Source: an uncultured Gammaproteobacteria bacterium
Lineage (GTDB): Bacteria > Pseudomonadota > Gammaproteobacteria > Arenicellales > CALHMG01
Direction of reading: 5' to 3'
NCBI GenBank assembly: GCA_938034705.1
Contig: CALHMG010000067.1
Location: 1 to 51,765 of the forward strand
Length of the DNA stretch: 51,765 nt
How positions within the stretch are numbered: position 1 is the first letter of the stretch; each line of letters opens with the position of its first letter. Positions 8,251 through 16,936 of this stretch are shown in pieces. The position numbers were made by a program, and so were the translations under genes. The notes beneath the pieces were generated by a model. It saw only the letters and a program-made list of their open reading frames with translations. It made no database searches and had not been told where the DNA came from.

Positions 8251-9005
8251 AGGCCCATCCTTTTGCAGGTGTCTTCGTCCCGCAGGGACAGCTCCTGCCC
8301 GGCAAAACTCGCGGCGTCCTGTGAACACATCCATATCAGCGCTTTGGCCGGCCGCGACGGGTCGGCGTGAACCGACGGGTCAAGCTGGCTCACCGGATTG
8401 AGGCCCGATGCCTTGATCAAGACCTGCATTTCGGTTGCGATTGTCCCGGGTGACAGCCCCATCACACGGATGCCGTCTTTTGCGCACTCCAGGTCCGCAG
8501 CCTCGGTCAGCATTTTTGCGGCCGCTTTGGCCGAGCAGTAGTGGCTCCAGCCCTCCATCGCCCGGTGGGCGGCGCCCGAACTGATGTTGAGAATAATGCC
8601 ACCGCCACTGCCCTGCATGACCGGGATGGCGGCTCGGAGACCGAAATAGACACCCTTGTAGTTGATGTCGGCGGCGTGGGCCCATGCTTCGGGCTCTGAT
8701 GTTGCGAGATGTCCGATCGGTTCAATGACGCCAGCATTGTTAATCATCACATCGATACCACCAAATTCATCGACGCAGCGTGATACGACTGACTCAACAT
8801 CACGGTAGCGACTGACATCACAGGCCATCGCGACGGCCGATCCGCCGGCACGGGTGATCTCATCGGCAATGTCCTGAATCTGAGTCGCGGTTCTCGCTGC
8901 AAGCACGACCTTTGCGCCGGCGGCTGCAAATTCTCTCGCCGCGCTGGCGCCGATGCCCCGACTCGCACCGGTGATGACAACTGCTTTTCCGTTTACTTCG
9001 TTCAT
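8244..9005 (-). CDS. SDR-family oxidoreductase
   Basis: A 253-residue classical short-chain dehydrogenase. TGASRGIG at residues 12-19 binds the cofactor, NNAG is the structural motif, and Ser of NISSG plus Y-x-x-x-K of YCSAKAA form the active site. An Asp in CDVSRY contacts adenine, and the Arg in AARTATQ suggests NADP preference. It oxidises or reduces a carbonyl/alcohol pair. I place the start at ATG 9005, 13 bases after the stop of the upstream lyase-like gene and preceded by AGGGTCG; upstream in-frame starts would overlap that gene and add a non-homologous tail. It is cotranscribed with the lyase-like gene. Confidence 0.88.
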   Translation of the reverse strand: MNEVNGKAVVITGASRGIGASAAREFAAAGAKVVLAARTATQIQDIADEITRAGGSAVAMACDVSRYRDVESVVSRCVDEFGGIDVMINNAGVIEPIGHLATSEPEAWAHAADINYKGVYFGLRAAIPVMQGSGGGIILNISSGAAHRAMEGWSHYCSAKAAAKMLTEAADLECAKDGIRVMGLSPGTIATEMQVLIKASGLNPVSQLDPSVHADPSRPAKALIWMCSQDAASFAGQELSLRDEDTCKRMGLG

Positions 9006-9018
9006 TTTCTTGCGACCC

Positions 9019-9951
9019 TCAGGCACCGTGTTGCAGGTAGTCATCGCGCGTACCGACGGCAGCGAGACGACTCGTGATTTCGATTCCAAGCATTTCACCA
9101 ATGTCGCGCGAAGCGGCCAGCGCGGCCTCGGAAGTGATACCGGTTTCGATACCCATCACGTTCAGATAGTTAATAATGTCTTCACTCGGAAGGTTTCCCA
9201 CCGACCCGGTACCGCCGGGAAACACCATTCCGCCTCCAATCCCGCAGATTGATCCTTCGATCATGGTGACCCCTGCCTGCAGTGCTGCGAGCACATTTGC
9301 TGCCGCAAAGCCCATTTTCTCGTGCACGTGAAACCCAAACTCGCAGTCCGGAAACTCGTCAAACGCTCCGGTAAACAGCTTGTGAACGTGGTCGGGAGTT
9401 TCGACGCCGGTGCTCGCGGCGAGATAAAACCGTTTGATTCCAAGATCCCGTAAACGCCGAACGCAGCCAAGCGTCTTGTCTATGGGTATGACGCCATCAT
9501 AAGGACACATCATGCTGACGCCCATGGCCATGATGAAATCGCGACCCGCATCATCGGCAACCCTGAAGCAGTCGCCCGCAACGTTGATCACCTCGTCCAG
9601 CGTCATGTTCTGGTTTTTGGCGAGATAACTCTCGCTAACCGTCATCAGCCCAAGGATCTCGTCGATATCTGTTTCGATCGCGTTAAGCGTGCCACGCTTG
9701 TTGGGCACAAGCGCTCGGTAAACCGTTCCCGGGCGACGTTTGATCCTTGAGATGACCTCCACCGCGTCGACCAGATTTGGCACCACTTTGGGATGCACAA
9801 AACTCGACACCTCGACGACGGGAAAGCCAGCGTCGCTAAGTCGGTCCACCATTGCGACCTTCAGATCAGTCTCAATCCAGTGATCAAGAGACTGCAACCC
9901 GTCTCTGGGACCGACTTCTACGACAGTTACCTTGCTGGGCAAAGAGAGCAA
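9019..9951 (-). CDS. HMG-CoA-lyase-like DRE-TIM metallolyase lacking the catalytic cysteine
   Basis: About 310 residues with the fold and metal site of hydroxymethylglutaryl-CoA lyase. EVGPRDGLQ near residues 12-20 gives the Arg-Asp pair, and FGFHVHEKMG gives the H-x-H metal ligands. In true HMG-CoA lyases the signature loop is GLGGCPYA with an essential Cys. Here it reads GSICGIGGGMVFPGG, with Gly241 in the Cys position and a loop about three residues longer. It may therefore act on a different acyl-CoA or 2-hydroxyacid. The start is a likely TTG at 9951, preceded six bases upstream by a perfect GGAGG; no ATG gives a sensible N-terminus. The SDR gene follows at once. Confidence 0.8.
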   Translation of the reverse strand: MLSLPSKVTVVEVGPRDGLQSLDHWIETDLKVAMVDRLSDAGFPVVEVSSFVHPKVVPNLVDAVEVISRIKRRPGTVYRALVPNKRGTLNAIETDIDEILGLMTVSESYLAKNQNMTLDEVINVAGDCFRVADDAGRDFIMAMGVSMMCPYDGVIPIDKTLGCVRRLRDLGIKRFYLAASTGVETPDHVHKLFTGAFDEFPDCEFGFHVHEKMGFAAANVLAALQAGVTMIEGSICGIGGGMVFPGGTGSVGNLPSEDIINYLNVMGIETGITSEAALAASRDIGEMLGIEITSRLAAVGTRDDYLQHGA

Positions 9952-10052
9952 TTCACGCCTCCACTGCAATTCTTCAGATTCAGAAGATGCAGAGCTTAAC
10001 CTGAACGACTCGTGTTGAGACCCCGTCTGGCCATAGCGAAAGCCAAAATGCG

Positions 10053-12323
10053 CTATGTACCGCCCTGGCGTTCGATGTACTGGTTGATGAACGTATTGGT
10101 TCCCCGGTAGGTCATCGATCGAGACCGCGTATTTGGATAGACGCCCCACGGCGAACGTGGATTGTTTACGCCAAACAACGAAAACCAGATAGCCTCTCCG
10201 GCCTTGTCCTGCTTCAGCCACCACTTGAACATCTTGTTCAGATGACTGACATAAGCGTCGCTGTTGAGATAACCCGTCATATGCTTGCGCACTTTTCGGT
10301 GGTTCGCGTTGGCGTGGTTGTAGTCGTGAAAAACCTGATGTGACGCACCCTCGTACATGTGGAAAGCGCCCACATAACGGCCGGTCTGACTGAGCAGTTC
10401 GCTGATTTTTTCTTTCCAGTGATCGGCGCCCGCGGCATGATCTGCAACGACCGCGGCTTCCCCGTCAGACAGAATCTCGCGATACAGAGAATCCGTCGAC
10501 CCAAAGACCGAACCGAAATAAAACGTCGCGGCAACACTGTCGACGCGTTCATACCAGCGTTCGCCCGATGGCCCAACAAGACGCTTGGCAGCGCCCCACG
10601 CGTTATGGGTGTGCACGCCGATGGTGAGATCGAGATCCTGTCGCCGGGATGCCCACTGCTCTTCCCAGACACCCGCCGTGTCGTAGGCTCGCTTGGCGTA
10701 TCCGTAGTCGATGTTGACCGCATCAGTTTTGCCCGGATCCGCAAACGGGCGATTTGTCCAGACGTGCTCTGTCGCGAGATTAAACGGCCACGCGAAATTC
10801 CAGACCTCGTTTCCGTATTCGCGGATCAGATTACCTTCCAGATGATCCCGATAGTACGCGGCCTGTTTACTCAGGTAGGGGTCACCCTGTCTCGACGCCT
10901 CCCAGGTGAGAATGTGGTCCGTGTGCCAGACGCCCAGCTTCGCACGATTGGCGATCCATACTTTCCATTCATACGGAATTCCGTCACCGCCAACCGTGTT
11001 CCAGGTCGGGTGTGACGGTCGACTGCGGTCACGGTTATAGCCGGAAAACTCCAGAGAGTTGACGTTGCTGCCCGTCATGTAACGAATTCGACAAAAGCTG
11101 CCGAGTTTGGTCAGGGCCTCTTCATGAAGCAGCGGAAATGACGGATCGGTGGCGTACCGGTCGGTGTCGAAAATGTAGGACAGATTTTCGTCGGCCATGG
11201 CTTTTGCGTAATGGTCGGCGACACTCTTGGGCACCAGATGCCAGCGATTGCGGCCCTCGGTTGGCAGGTAACCCGCAAAGATATTCAGAACGTTGTTGCC
11301 TGCCGCAAGATTAAATTCGTGACCCACTATGCCGTCACTGCGCCAGGGTTGAAGATACGTGGCTCCCTGTATTTCCCAGGACCCGTACGCCGGCGGCGAT
11401 ATCCACGCCCCGGCCTGATCATAAGGCAGCAGCACCCACGGATTCATATCCTCCATACCGTGCTCACCCTCGGCGAGAACAAACACCGCAGACTCGCCGC
11501 CAACCGGCCACCGGTCATCGTCCATTAACGCGGGTGTCTGAAAATCACTGCGCAAAGGCCCGCGTGCCTTCTTGAAAGCATCGGTCGACAACTGGCCACC
11601 GTCCCAGGACAGCGAGAACCCGTCGTTAACGCCCAGACAGTGCTTGCCGATTGATCGTCCCGTCGTTGTTGTCGTCGTGGTTGTTGTCGAATCAACGCCG
11701 GAGTCTGTCGGTTCAGTCGTCGTAACTTCTGGCGATTCAGGCTCGCCCGGTGTCGTTTGCGCAAGATTCTGCAGCATCGACTGGCAACCCACCCAGACCC
11801 CGTCCGGGTAGCGAGCGATAGTGGCGTAGTCGAGGAGCATTTCCTGGGTGCCGGCATTTCGAAGCTGGCGACGGCAGTCGGCGCTGACCCATTGCCGATG
11901 TCCGCTCTCATGCAGCACCCACGCGGAGGCCTGCGCCGCGCTGTTCATCTCATTGACCAGCAGCGTGTAAAGACCACTGCTCTCAACGCGTGGTGCCGCA
12001 GCGCCGGCCAAAGCCATTTTCTTCATCCGCTTACACGTTCTTTTGCGCCCGTCCGGTAGCTGACGAATCTGCCATTTCGACCACGACCACACCTGCACGC
12101 CCAGTCGCCGCAGCGACTGCTCACAGTGCGCGGAAACAAGTTGCCGGGAGTTGTCCTTAAAACGAACCCACGCCTGCTTGTTGGGCTTTTGTCTGTCGAC
12201 AATCAGAACGATGTTGCCGCTGTTGGCAGCCGCAACGGGCATGACAAAGGCCGCTGCAAACCACAGCAAACAAAAAATGCTGAAAGCGGATCGCGGCGTA
12301 AGCGAGGCGGAGAATATTTTCAT
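10053..12323 (-). CDS. Large secreted protein: duplicated N-terminal module, Thr linker, glycoside-hydrolase-like C-terminal part
   Basis: 756 residues starting at ATG 12323 with ribosome site AGGGGG. A signal peptide ends near residue 33 (PVAAA). Residues 37-97 and 118-180 are two copies of one module: AWV, then (R/H)RQ(L/W)VSA-x-C, then PDG and a second Cys. Trp-Cys spacing is 15 and Cys-Cys spacing 30 in both copies. A Pro/Glu/Thr linker with nine consecutive Thr (213-221) follows. The remaining ~500 residues resemble clan-A-type hydrolases: EYGNEVWNFAW (E506) could hold the acid/base and HMYEGASHQ (E658) the nucleophile. I infer extracellular polysaccharide binding and hydrolysis. It stands alone between metabolic operons. 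Confidence 0.65.
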   Translation of the reverse strand: MKIFSASLTPRSAFSIFCLLWFAAAFVMPVAAANSGNIVLIVDRQKPNKQAWVRFKDNSRQLVSAHCEQSLRRLGVQVWSWSKWQIRQLPDGRKRTCKRMKKMALAGAAAPRVESSGLYTLLVNEMNSAAQASAWVLHESGHRQWVSADCRRQLRNAGTQEMLLDYATIARYPDGVWVGCQSMLQNLAQTTPGEPESPEVTTTEPTDSGVDSTTTTTTTTTGRSIGKHCLGVNDGFSLSWDGGQLSTDAFKKARGPLRSDFQTPALMDDDRWPVGGESAVFVLAEGEHGMEDMNPWVLLPYDQAGAWISPPAYGSWEIQGATYLQPWRSDGIVGHEFNLAAGNNVLNIFAGYLPTEGRNRWHLVPKSVADHYAKAMADENLSYIFDTDRYATDPSFPLLHEEALTKLGSFCRIRYMTGSNVNSLEFSGYNRDRSRPSHPTWNTVGGDGIPYEWKVWIANRAKLGVWHTDHILTWEASRQGDPYLSKQAAYYRDHLEGNLIREYGNEVWNFAWPFNLATEHVWTNRPFADPGKTDAVNIDYGYAKRAYDTAGVWEEQWASRRQDLDLTIGVHTHNAWGAAKRLVGPSGERWYERVDSVAATFYFGSVFGSTDSLYREILSDGEAAVVADHAAGADHWKEKISELLSQTGRYVGAFHMYEGASHQVFHDYNHANANHRKVRKHMTGYLNSDAYVSHLNKMFKWWLKQDKAGEAIWFSLFGVNNPRSPWGVYPNTRSRSMTYRGTNTFINQYIERQGGT
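11661..11687 (-). repeat. Trinucleotide tract encoding nine threonines
   Basis: Nine consecutive codons of the form ACN on the minus strand encode the Thr run in the linker of the secreted hydrolase-like protein. The codons are mixed (ACG, ACA, ACC), so the tract is imperfect at DNA level. It marks a flexible interdomain linker that could vary in length between strains. Confidence 0.7.
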
Positions 12324-12690
12324 TGAACCCCCTGAGGAACAACTGGTGAAGTCATCACCAAAACCTAGGGGGAACACTTCTGCAGGTAGAGTGTCACCAG
12401 CCTCGTTCGATCACTGCATCCGACCACAGGCAGGCGTGGTGAATTGCCTACACGGCCAAAGGTAGCCGCCGACAGATCAGAGGAATGCGTTCAGAAACAG
12501 CCTGAACGAACCAACACATTCGACCGACATTCGGCGTGTGCGAGTAAATCACCCGGGGTGACGACGCCCGGACACGACAGGCAGTCGGTTTTGACGCGCG
12601 GCCGGCACCGGCGCGTTTTGCGCCCCCGGGGACGGTGTATGCGAGATGAGCACAGTTGCCACCTTTACCACCAATGTCCCACCGCACCGT
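12324..12690. other. Intergenic region between CoA-transferase and secreted protein
   Basis: Both flanking genes are on the minus strand. No credible gene was found; a 79-codon minus frame (12448-12687) has chance-like composition. A GC-rich imperfect inverted repeat at 12597-12615 (CGCG-G-CCGG / CCGGCGCG) may form a hairpin downstream of the CoA-transferase gene, but there is no T-run on the minus side. The promoter of the secreted protein gene must lie here; I could not assign boxes. Confidence 0.45.
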
Positions 12691-13893
12691 TCAGATATCG
12701 AGGCCCGCTTCGATCAGCTCTTGCTCGCTGAAGCCCAGTTCGTCAACGAGAATCTGGCGATTGCTGGAGCCCAGCTTCGGGCCCGCAGATCGAATGCCGC
12801 CAGGCGTGCGCGACATGCGTCCAACGACGTTCTGCATCCTGATGGGACCACCGAGCTCTTCGTCCTCGATTGGAACGATATTTTCGCGAGCCTTGAAGTG
12901 CGGATCATTAAAAATTTCTTCGATGTTATTACACGCCGCGCAGGCGGCATCAAAGCTGTCAAACAGCGCGATCAGATCATCACGATCAAATCTCAGCATG
13001 GCCTGCTGCAGGGCATCATCGAGTTCGATAGAATTTTGTATTCGCAGGCGGTTATCCAGAAATCTTTCGTCGGTAATCAGTTCCGGTATCTCCAGAGCCT
13101 CACACATTCTCTCGAATGTCGACTGGGCGCTGCCCGAGATGGAAACCCACTTGTCATCGCGCGTCCGATAGGTATTGCGCGGAGCCGTAAAAGGCAGACG
13201 ACTGCCGTTGCGCTCCTGAATCAGCCCCAGCTGATCGAAATCGACAACCTGAGGCCCAAGCAGCGTAAACAGTGGCTCATAGATCGCCATGTCAATCATC
13301 TGTCCTTCACCTGAACGGTTCTTTTCCTGCATGGCGACAAGCGCAAGAAACGCACCCATCAACCCGGCAGTATCGTCCGCGAGACCAAAGCCGGGCAGCA
13401 GTGGCGGTCGATCGGCATAGCCCGTGATGTAGGCGTAGCCGGCGTAACCCTCCGCCAGCGTGCCGAAACCCGGTCGATGACTGTTCGGCCCTGTCTGACC
13501 GAAGCCGGTGATTCGCAGCATGATGAGACCAGGATTAATCTCCTTGAGCGTTTCATAGCCGATGCCCCACTTCTCGAGCGTGCCCTTACGATAGTTCTCT
13601 ACAATTATGTCGGCGTCTTTAATCAGTCTTTTGACAATTTCCACGCCAAGCGGTGTACGCAAATCAGCGGTAACCGATTTTTTGCCACGGTTAACGAGCT
13701 TGTACATCAGGCCGACACCGTCCTTGTTGTTGCCCCAGAATCTCAGCTCGTCACCGGTGCCCGGACGCTCTACCTTGGTGACGTCTGCGCCAAAGTCCGC
13801 GAGAAACATCGACGACATCGGACCTGCCAGAAAATTGGCGATGTCTATTACTTTGACGCCGGCAAGGGGCATCCCGGTATTTTTCTGATTCAT
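12691..13893 (-). CDS. CaiB/BaiF-family (class III) CoA-transferase
   Basis: A 400-residue class III CoA-transferase. The N-terminus LAGVKVIDIANFLAGPMSSM is the family opening, with ADFGADVTKVERPGTGDELR after it. LADDTAGLMGA holds the likely catalytic Asp (D174), and SGEGQMIDMAIYE is the conserved helix. These enzymes move CoA between carboxylic acids through an aspartyl-CoA anhydride. The start is ATG 13893; a TTG two codons upstream is less likely. It is in a minus-strand run with the flavoenzyme and EamA carrier upstream, suggesting activation of an imported acid. Ribosome site is weak. Substrates are not predictable from sequence. Confidence 0.9.
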   Translation of the reverse strand: MNQKNTGMPLAGVKVIDIANFLAGPMSSMFLADFGADVTKVERPGTGDELRFWGNNKDGVGLMYKLVNRGKKSVTADLRTPLGVEIVKRLIKDADIIVENYRKGTLEKWGIGYETLKEINPGLIMLRITGFGQTGPNSHRPGFGTLAEGYAGYAYITGYADRPPLLPGFGLADDTAGLMGAFLALVAMQEKNRSGEGQMIDMAIYEPLFTLLGPQVVDFDQLGLIQERNGSRLPFTAPRNTYRTRDDKWVSISGSAQSTFERMCEALEIPELITDERFLDNRLRIQNSIELDDALQQAMLRFDRDDLIALFDSFDAACAACNNIEEIFNDPHFKARENIVPIEDEELGGPIRMQNVVGRMSRTPGGIRSAGPKLGSSNRQILVDELGFSEQELIEAGLDI

Positions 13894-13918
13894 GGTCAAG
13901 GTTGTCTTTTGGAAAGTT

Positions 13919-15943
13919 TCAGATGTGTTTACACAATCTCAGTGAGTCATAGATTGCAGTGTGTATGTCGCGAGACGAGACGGCGTCACCGACACGATAC
14001 AGACGATACGACGACTGATCGGCCTCGCCCGGCTGTGGACGATCGGCGGCCAACGCATCGACATCAGTCACGCCGTTGTTCTGCGAACCGTCGCGTAACC
14101 CAAGCCAGATATGGTCGTTCGGAACCGTACCATTTTCGACTATGACCGCATCAACGATCCGATCCACGCACCGTCCGGTAAGGTCGTTACACAACTCTGC
14201 CCGGTAGTGCTCACCGGAGCGGTCGACGCTGAGCAAACGATGATCGGTTGTCATTCGAACATCGGCGTCGTAAAGAGCGCGAAGATACTTCGGCTGATCG
14301 AGCTTCATTACACCCTGCATGAGACTGCGCATATGGGTTACAAATTCCAGCTCCACATTGTTCTCAACGAGAACATCGGCACATGAGGCTGCCGACGCCG
14401 TCCCGATGCCGTCGTAGAGCAACACCCGTCCAGAGAACTTTGCGGGTGCCTCGAGCACATCCCAGGTGCTGAAGACGGTCCCGTCACCGGCGACCGCGCC
14501 ATCATCGGGAAGCCCGCCGGTCGCAATCACAATTACCGCAGGATCCAGTGCGAGCACCGCTGATTCATCGGCCAGTGTGTTACACCGAACGTCGACACCG
14601 AGGTGTTCGATTTCATTTGCCAGCCAGTCGGTGATCCCCGTCAGATCCCGGCGCCAGGTAGCCCTGGATGCCAGCGCCACCTGTCCGCCAAGACGCGCCG
14701 CGGCTTCCAGAAGCACAACCTGATGTCCGCGTGAGGCCAGCACCCGTGCCGCCTCCATGCCCGCAGGCCCGCCACCGACAACAACCGCCTTTAACGAGCG
14801 AACGGATTTTTCGATGACGTGGGGCATCGTCGCCTCGCGCCCGGTGGCTCCATTCTGAATGCACTGTCGGTGGGTGGAGCAATAGGTTGCGCCAACACAA
14901 TGCCGGATTCGAGCCTCGTCACCACGGGCGATCTTGTTAACCAGATGCGGGTCTGCGATATGACCGCGCGTTACCCCGACCATGTCGACAAGACCTTCGC
15001 GAATGCCGTGACGCGCAGTTGCCATATCGTTCAGCCTGGTGCTGTGAAGCACGGGCACCGTGAGTTCACGTTTGAACTCACCGGCAAGTTCAAGATAAGG
15101 CGCCAAGCCAACGGTCATCCCCGGCATGTTGTCAGCAAGTGCCGGCAGGGAGTCAACACTGCCAAAGACCAGGTTGAGCATGTCGACGAGCCCTTCGCGG
15201 TCGTGGGTCTGGGCGATGGTCAGGCAGTCGTCTCGCGTCAACCCGCCGTCGCAGTCTTCGTCCATGGTCATTCGAAGACTGAGCAAGAACTCCGGCGACG
15301 TCTGTCGTCGCATCTCCTCGAGCACCCGGCGGCTGAACCGCATGCGGTTTTTAAGTGACCCACCCCAGCGATCGGTGCGCAGGTTCACTCTGGGAGTCCA
15401 GAACTGATCAACAAGGTGGCCGGTCGCAAGCAATTCGCAGCCGTCCAGACCACCGAGGAAACACCGCCTTGCGGCGAGACCGTAGTCGCGGATGCAGCGT
15501 TCGATATCGTGCTCATCCATGACTTTGGGAATCGCACCATAAAGGTCTTCGCGAACACGCGAAGGGCCTATCGCCGGCAGCCAGTCACCACCTAGCGAAC
15601 TTGTACGCCGTCCCATGTGGGTGATCTGGCACATCAGCGCCGCGCCCTGTTTGTGAACGCGCTCTGCAAACTGCTCGAAGTACGCAATGACGCGGTCATC
15701 GCTGACATTGAGTTGCCCGAAAACCGAAGGCGAGTCCACGGAAACCGTTGAAGAACCTCCGAACATTGTCAGCGCGATTCCGCCACGCGCCTTTTCTTCG
15801 TGATAACGCTGATACCGCTCGGCCGGCATTCCGCCATCGTCATAGGAGATCGAGTGACTGGCCGAGAAAATTCGATTGCGAAGCTTAAGATTCCCGATCG
15901 ACAGCGGCGCAAGCAACGGGTCCGCGGATTTACTGTTGCTCAT
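13919..15943 (-). CDS. FadH/dimethylamine-dehydrogenase-type NADH:flavin oxidoreductase
   Basis: 674 residues: an N-terminal old-yellow-enzyme TIM barrel (about 1-370, LLAPLSIGNLKLRNRIF, then QITHMGRR) joined to a C-terminal FAD/NAD module (VVVGGGPAGMEAARVLASRG, then a second nucleotide fold near VIVIATGG). Family members use FMN, FAD and usually a 4Fe-4S cluster to reduce enoyl-CoAs or demethylate amines. The cluster region here reads C349-V-G-A-T-Y-C355-S-T-H-R-Q-C361, not the usual C-x-x-C-x-x-x-C, so ligation may differ. The start is ATG 15943 with GGAG upstream. It lies 25 bases before the CoA-transferase gene and 32 bases after the EamA gene, so the three are likely an operon. Confidence 0.88.
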   Translation of the reverse strand: MSNSKSADPLLAPLSIGNLKLRNRIFSASHSISYDDGGMPAERYQRYHEEKARGGIALTMFGGSSTVSVDSPSVFGQLNVSDDRVIAYFEQFAERVHKQGAALMCQITHMGRRTSSLGGDWLPAIGPSRVREDLYGAIPKVMDEHDIERCIRDYGLAARRCFLGGLDGCELLATGHLVDQFWTPRVNLRTDRWGGSLKNRMRFSRRVLEEMRRQTSPEFLLSLRMTMDEDCDGGLTRDDCLTIAQTHDREGLVDMLNLVFGSVDSLPALADNMPGMTVGLAPYLELAGEFKRELTVPVLHSTRLNDMATARHGIREGLVDMVGVTRGHIADPHLVNKIARGDEARIRHCVGATYCSTHRQCIQNGATGREATMPHVIEKSVRSLKAVVVGGGPAGMEAARVLASRGHQVVLLEAAARLGGQVALASRATWRRDLTGITDWLANEIEHLGVDVRCNTLADESAVLALDPAVIVIATGGLPDDGAVAGDGTVFSTWDVLEAPAKFSGRVLLYDGIGTASAASCADVLVENNVELEFVTHMRSLMQGVMKLDQPKYLRALYDADVRMTTDHRLLSVDRSGEHYRAELCNDLTGRCVDRIVDAVIVENGTVPNDHIWLGLRDGSQNNGVTDVDALAADRPQPGEADQSSYRLYRVGDAVSSRDIHTAIYDSLRLCKHI

Positions 15944-15975
15944 GTTGACTCCTGCAGGTATGCGATCGAAGGTGG

Positions 15976-16830
15976 CTACGAGTTCGACGACTTGTCTCGC
16001 AACAGGACCAGCCCACCCGCAACGATAACGGTTGCGCCAATCCACACGTGAATTGCCGGCACGTCACCAAATATGACGAAACCAATAGCCGCACTGGAGA
16101 CAAGCTCAAGATAAACCAATGGCGCCAGCGTAGACGCCTCGGCGTACCGAAAGGCGGCAATGGACAGGAAGTGACTGACTATTGATACGGCTCCGAGCCC
16201 GAGGAACAACGGCCAGTGCTCGGCCAGCGGTATTGACCATTTCCAGATCGCCTGGGGTGTGAGCACAAGTGCACCCACAACACACTGAAACACGAGCGTC
16301 CGAACCGGGTGTGAAGATGCAGACGCAACTCGAGTGGCGATCATATACAGCGCAAACAGACCGCCGGCAGCCATCGCAAACACAACCCCGGCTTCAAGAC
16401 CCGACGTCGGTCTTAAAATGGTCAGTGCACCCACTGAGCCGAGCACCAGTGCCGCGAGTTTGATTCGGTTGAACTTTTCTCCAAGCACAAGCACGGCCAG
16501 AATCGCTGCGATAAAGGGCGCCACAAAATACGATGCGGTGGCCGTTGGCAGTGGAATCATTGAAATCGAGACAAAGAAGAATGTCATCGACGCCATCAGA
16601 AATATCGTGCGCAAAAAGTGCGAGCCGAGTCGCTCAGAAGGAAATATGCGTGTGCCGACACTGAAGAACGCAATGGGCAGAATTACGATCGAGGCAACGA
16701 CATAGCGCGCCCAGCTGATATACAGCGGTGAATAGTTAGCGCTCAGCGCCTTGCCAAACCCGTCCGCCATCGGAATGACCAACATGGCCGCCGCCATCAG
16801 AATGACGCCGCGGATTACTTTGTTATTCAT
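15976..16830 (-). CDS. EamA-family (DMT superfamily) membrane transporter
   Basis: 284 residues with about ten hydrophobic segments and two EamA repeats; the first includes MADGFGKALSANYSPLYISWARY and the second the conserved ending of helices near SAAIGFVIFGDVPAIHVWIGATVIVAGG. Members of this inner-membrane family export or import small metabolites such as amino acids. Start ATG 16830. It is the first gene of the minus-strand group EamA, flavoenzyme, CoA-transferase, and is divergent from the ornithine-cyclodeaminase-like gene 106 bases away. The substrate is unknown. Confidence 0.88.
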   Translation of the reverse strand: MNNKVIRGVILMAAAMLVIPMADGFGKALSANYSPLYISWARYVVASIVILPIAFFSVGTRIFPSERLGSHFLRTIFLMASMTFFFVSISMIPLPTATASYFVAPFIAAILAVLVLGEKFNRIKLAALVLGSVGALTILRPTSGLEAGVVFAMAAGGLFALYMIATRVASASSHPVRTLVFQCVVGALVLTPQAIWKWSIPLAEHWPLFLGLGAVSIVSHFLSIAAFRYAEASTLAPLVYLELVSSAAIGFVIFGDVPAIHVWIGATVIVAGGLVLLRDKSSNS

Positions 16831-16936
16831 TCAGATCAGGACATACTTGGATAAGCCCGAACTATATCAGTATGTTTTTGGCCGCCACCGATATCCGGGT
16901 GCAAGGTGGCTCCACAACCAGCCTGAAGAGAGACCG

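Noticed and set aside
9019-10224. Longer version of the lyase-like gene starting near 10224
   Set aside because: The extra 91 residues are unlike the family and overlap the 3' end of the secreted-protein gene.
12448-12687. 79-codon minus frame upstream of the secreted protein
   Set aside because: No recognisable feature; overlaps the hairpin-like GC-rich region.
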